From: Parascedosporium putredinis
Taxonomy: Eukaryota > Ascomycota > Sordariomycetes > Microascales > Microascaceae
Assembly: GCA_949357655.1 (NCBI GenBank)
Contig: CASHTG010000019.1
Coordinates: 806,001 to 870,000, forward strand
Length of the DNA: 64,000 bases
Reading direction: 5' to 3'
Notes under the pieces: generated by a model
What the model was told of the DNA's origin: nothing
Database searches by the model: none
Seen by the model: only the letters and a program-made list of their open reading frames with translations
Made by a program: the position numbers and the translations under genes
Shown here: piece after piece, positions 61,436 through 64,000 of the stretch
Layout: each line of letters begins with the position of its first letter
How positions within the stretch are numbered: the stretch's first letter is position 1

Positions 61436-64000
61436 ATGGATCACACTGACCTGGGGTTGCTGTGGAAAGCAGCGGCCGACCGCTATGTGAAAACAGCCAA
61501 AATCAACATTGAGTCCCTCGACCAAGCAACTTCGATGAACAGTATTTTGGCCGAAATTGAAAAGAGCAAGTTACTGGTTGAGGGAAATCGACATGATGGC
61601 TCGAAGTCGGCGAGGTTTAGAACCCTCGTTAAAAATAGTCTGAATTCTATCGAGCTCCTGAGTGCCGTCGTTGCTCATGCGACCAAATCTGTATGTATGC
61701 CGGGAGAGCGATGATATGTAACTTTCCTCGTCGTGCTAACATAGTCGACGGAACAGGCGTTCCCTCCGAGCGAGGCCATATTTTCTGCCATCCGGTATCT
61801 TTTCCAGGTTGGTTAGCGAAGATACATCCATGGATGTATAGAACCATGGAGATATTGACTCGTTCTTAGGTGGCAAACACCGTTTCGGCTAGTTACGACA
61901 GGGTCATGGCAGTCTTCGAAGAGCTGAGCTTTTATCTCAGCGAGCTTGAAGTGCTTGAAAATAACCTCCCAGTTATTCCTCCGCTGCAGATTGCTTTAAC
62001 ACAGGTCTTCGTCTCAATCCTGGACGTTTGCGGGGCTTGTGTTAAATACATACAGAAAAAAGAATATGTTAGCAACGATCATCTCCATCACATCCGGATA
62101 TAAGCGCCGCACTAACACTGGTTTTTCTTTTGTTTAGTTGTGGTCTTGCAGAGCGCGTTGACCAACGGAGATGACAAGTTGAGGGTCGCCTCTGACAGCT
62201 TCCAGAGAAGGGCAAAGCACGCCCGAGACATCATCAACAACATAATCTTAGTCTCTGTACAAGACCTCAAACAGACTAGCCGCGTGGTGCCTAAGTCCAA
62301 GGTAGAAGAAGATACCGTAGCTAGGAGTCAAAGTCTAGCTTGCGCTACCGTCTCGATTTCTCCATGCTCAACGAAGGCTGGTGGAGTCGCAGAGAGTAAA
62401 AACCACGGTATCCATCCCCAGTCTCATCATCTTGGAGATGGGAACATTGGACATTGAAATATACTGAAGTTGAAATAGTCTACGAGAACAAACAGCAGCG
62501 AGACGACCTCTTGATGTGGCTCTCTTCTCTTGATTTCCATGAGAAGCAGAAAGGTCTATTTGCACAACACCAAGAGGGAACCTGTAAGCGGTTTCTAGAC
62601 AGCGAAGGGTTTCGCCACTGGTTTTTAAATCAAGAGAAGACGATCCTCTGGTGTCCTGGCGTTCGTACGTACATGTAAACATCTATTCTGCGCCTTGACC
62701 GTATCTAACTCCATTGCCAGCGGGAGCAGGAAAATCCGTCACCATGTCAGTGCCCGACATAACCCAGATGCCCATAACTTGGATATCTAGACTTACCAGA
62801 CATCCCTGGGCAGGTCAGTAGCTGTCAACTACGTCGAGGAAAACACAGAGCGAGCTACGGTTGCCATTGCCTACGTTTATTGCGACTATAAAAGTCAAGG
62901 CACACAGTCCGTAACCGCCTTGTTCTCAAGTATCACCCGACAATTAGTTGAACAGACTCGGCAAACACCTCGCATTGCGGCGGAATTTCGAGACAGATTT
63001 ATTGAGAAACGACGGTACCCTACAGATGAGGAACATATCTCTCTACTAAACACTTTATCCCAGGAGTTTCAGCGTACATTTGTTTTCATTGATGCTTTGG
63101 TACACTCTCCACCCTCTTTTTGCAAAACAGACTATCAGACCTCGCTGACTATGAGAAGGATGAATGTACAGTGCCCGTCAGAACCAAGCTCATGCATATG
63201 ATGAGAAGGACAGCGTCCTCATTCCGCTTGTTGATTACCTCGCGGCCACACCTTCGTCTAGACTCCACCCACCCAAACGTGAATCGTCTAGATATTGTGG
63301 CGCAGGATCAGGACATTCGGCGATATGTAGGCTCCGAACTCGAATCGCATGATAGATTATGTGATTTCATCAAGGAAGATACCGCTCTCAAGGGATTGAT
63401 CTTAGAGCGCATAGCGCAGAGAGCCGCAGGCATGTAAGTGCACACAGAAAGCGCAGCAGTGAAGCTTCATGTTTCCGTGACTAATGTATCGCCAGGTTTT
63501 TGCTCGCACGTCTTCAATGTATCCACATTGGTGGATTGTCAAGTATCGCCAAAGTCCGCTTGGCGCTGAGTTCTGCGGTGACGGGAATCGATGGATTTTA
63601 CGAGGAAGCAATTGCAAGACTTGACAACCAATCAGTACAGGATGGCATCATGGCAAAGAGAGCAATATCCTATATCCACTTGGCGAAAAGACCGTTGCAA
63701 CTGCAGGAACTCCGTCATGCGTTAGCCGTTGAGGCTGGTAGTACGGAACTCGATAAAGACAACCTCCCAACTTCTCGAGTCCTGAGCGAGATAACTGGTG
63801 GCCTCATTCACGTTGATGGTGCAAGCACGGTCTCGCTCGTCCACTATACACTTCAGGAATATCTAGATGCGCGACCGGACAACCTGTTGCCAGGGGCGCA
63901 GTTACAACTCGCTACAACCTGCCTCACATATCTATCTTTTGGGGTTTTTAGCCTCGGACCTTGTTGTGATGATGCAGCTTTGGAACACCGTCTGGCGGAA
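61436..64000 (+). CDS. STAND NTPase (NLR-like): Goodbye domain plus NACHT, 3' end beyond window
   Basis: The start at 61436 gives MDHTDLGLLWKAAADRYVKT. Exons 61436-61690, 61757-61807 and from 61870 encode a helical N-terminal domain (SILAEIEKSKLLVEGNRHDG; VANTVSASYDRVMAVFEELS; PPLQIALTQVFVSILDVCGA) typical of the fungal Goodbye domain. A linker follows, with FLDSEGFRHWFLNQEKTILW leading to the NACHT P-loop CPGVPGAGKSV, which is split by a 56 bp intron (62665-62720). YVYCDYKSQGTQSVTALFSS, a Walker B-like TFVFIDAL (about 63,080) and the sensor LLITSRPH (about 63,225) complete the NACHT core. RAISYIHLAKRPLQLQELRH begins the winged-helix region. Any C-terminal repeats lie beyond 64000. Such proteins act in non-self recognition and regulated cell death in fungi. 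Frame uncertainty remains near 62,060 (A run), 62,330-62,470 and 62,740-62,820. Confidence 0.85.

Overview
The window is nuclear DNA of a filamentous ascomycete. Short GT-AG introns (about 50-140 bp), a fungal gene set and CT-rich tracts in gene-free DNA all point that way. A Sordariomycete is most likely and Hypocreales is possible, but I cannot name a species from the sequence alone.

The left 48 kb is a conserved core region. In order it holds: a conserved hypothetical gene (1.4-2.7 kb); a very long Fmp27/BLTP2-type bridge-like lipid transfer protein (7.9-16.8 kb); a Tim17/22/23-family protein; an eIF4B-like RNA-binding protein; a GPHR/GPR89-type Golgi pH regulator; a universal-stress-domain protein; a small Ser/Thr-rich hypothetical protein; eIF3 subunit L; the EF2-like GTPase EFL1 (Ria1), divergent from eIF3L; a MYND zinc-finger protein; the COP9 signalosome deneddylase CSN5; and a DUF2828/von Willebrand A-like protein. 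These genes serve translation, ribosome maturation, protein turnover, organelle function and lipid transport. They do not form a pathway.

The right part (49-64 kb) looks accessory. A secreted protein with about six LysM modules (49.3-52.2 kb) is divergent from a large secreted GH18 chitinase of the killer-toxin-like subgroup C with hevein-type chitin-binding domains (53.4-58.4 kb). A three-copy tandem repeat of about 140-157 bp lies in the intergenic DNA between them. Next come a fungal leucine-rich/F-box-like gene and the start of a STAND NTPase (NLR-like: Goodbye domain, then NACHT), which runs off the window.

A technical pattern dominates the sequence. Nearly every gene, including ones expected to be essential, is broken by single-base indels in short mononucleotide runs, mostly a missing base. 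In eleven genes I hand-placed 34 such indels, and 31 of them are a missing base. After allowing for them every one of those genes has a length divisible by three. This looks like uncorrected sequencing or assembly error, not eleven pseudogenes. Coordinates below span the whole reconstructed gene even where the printed sequence has frame breaks.
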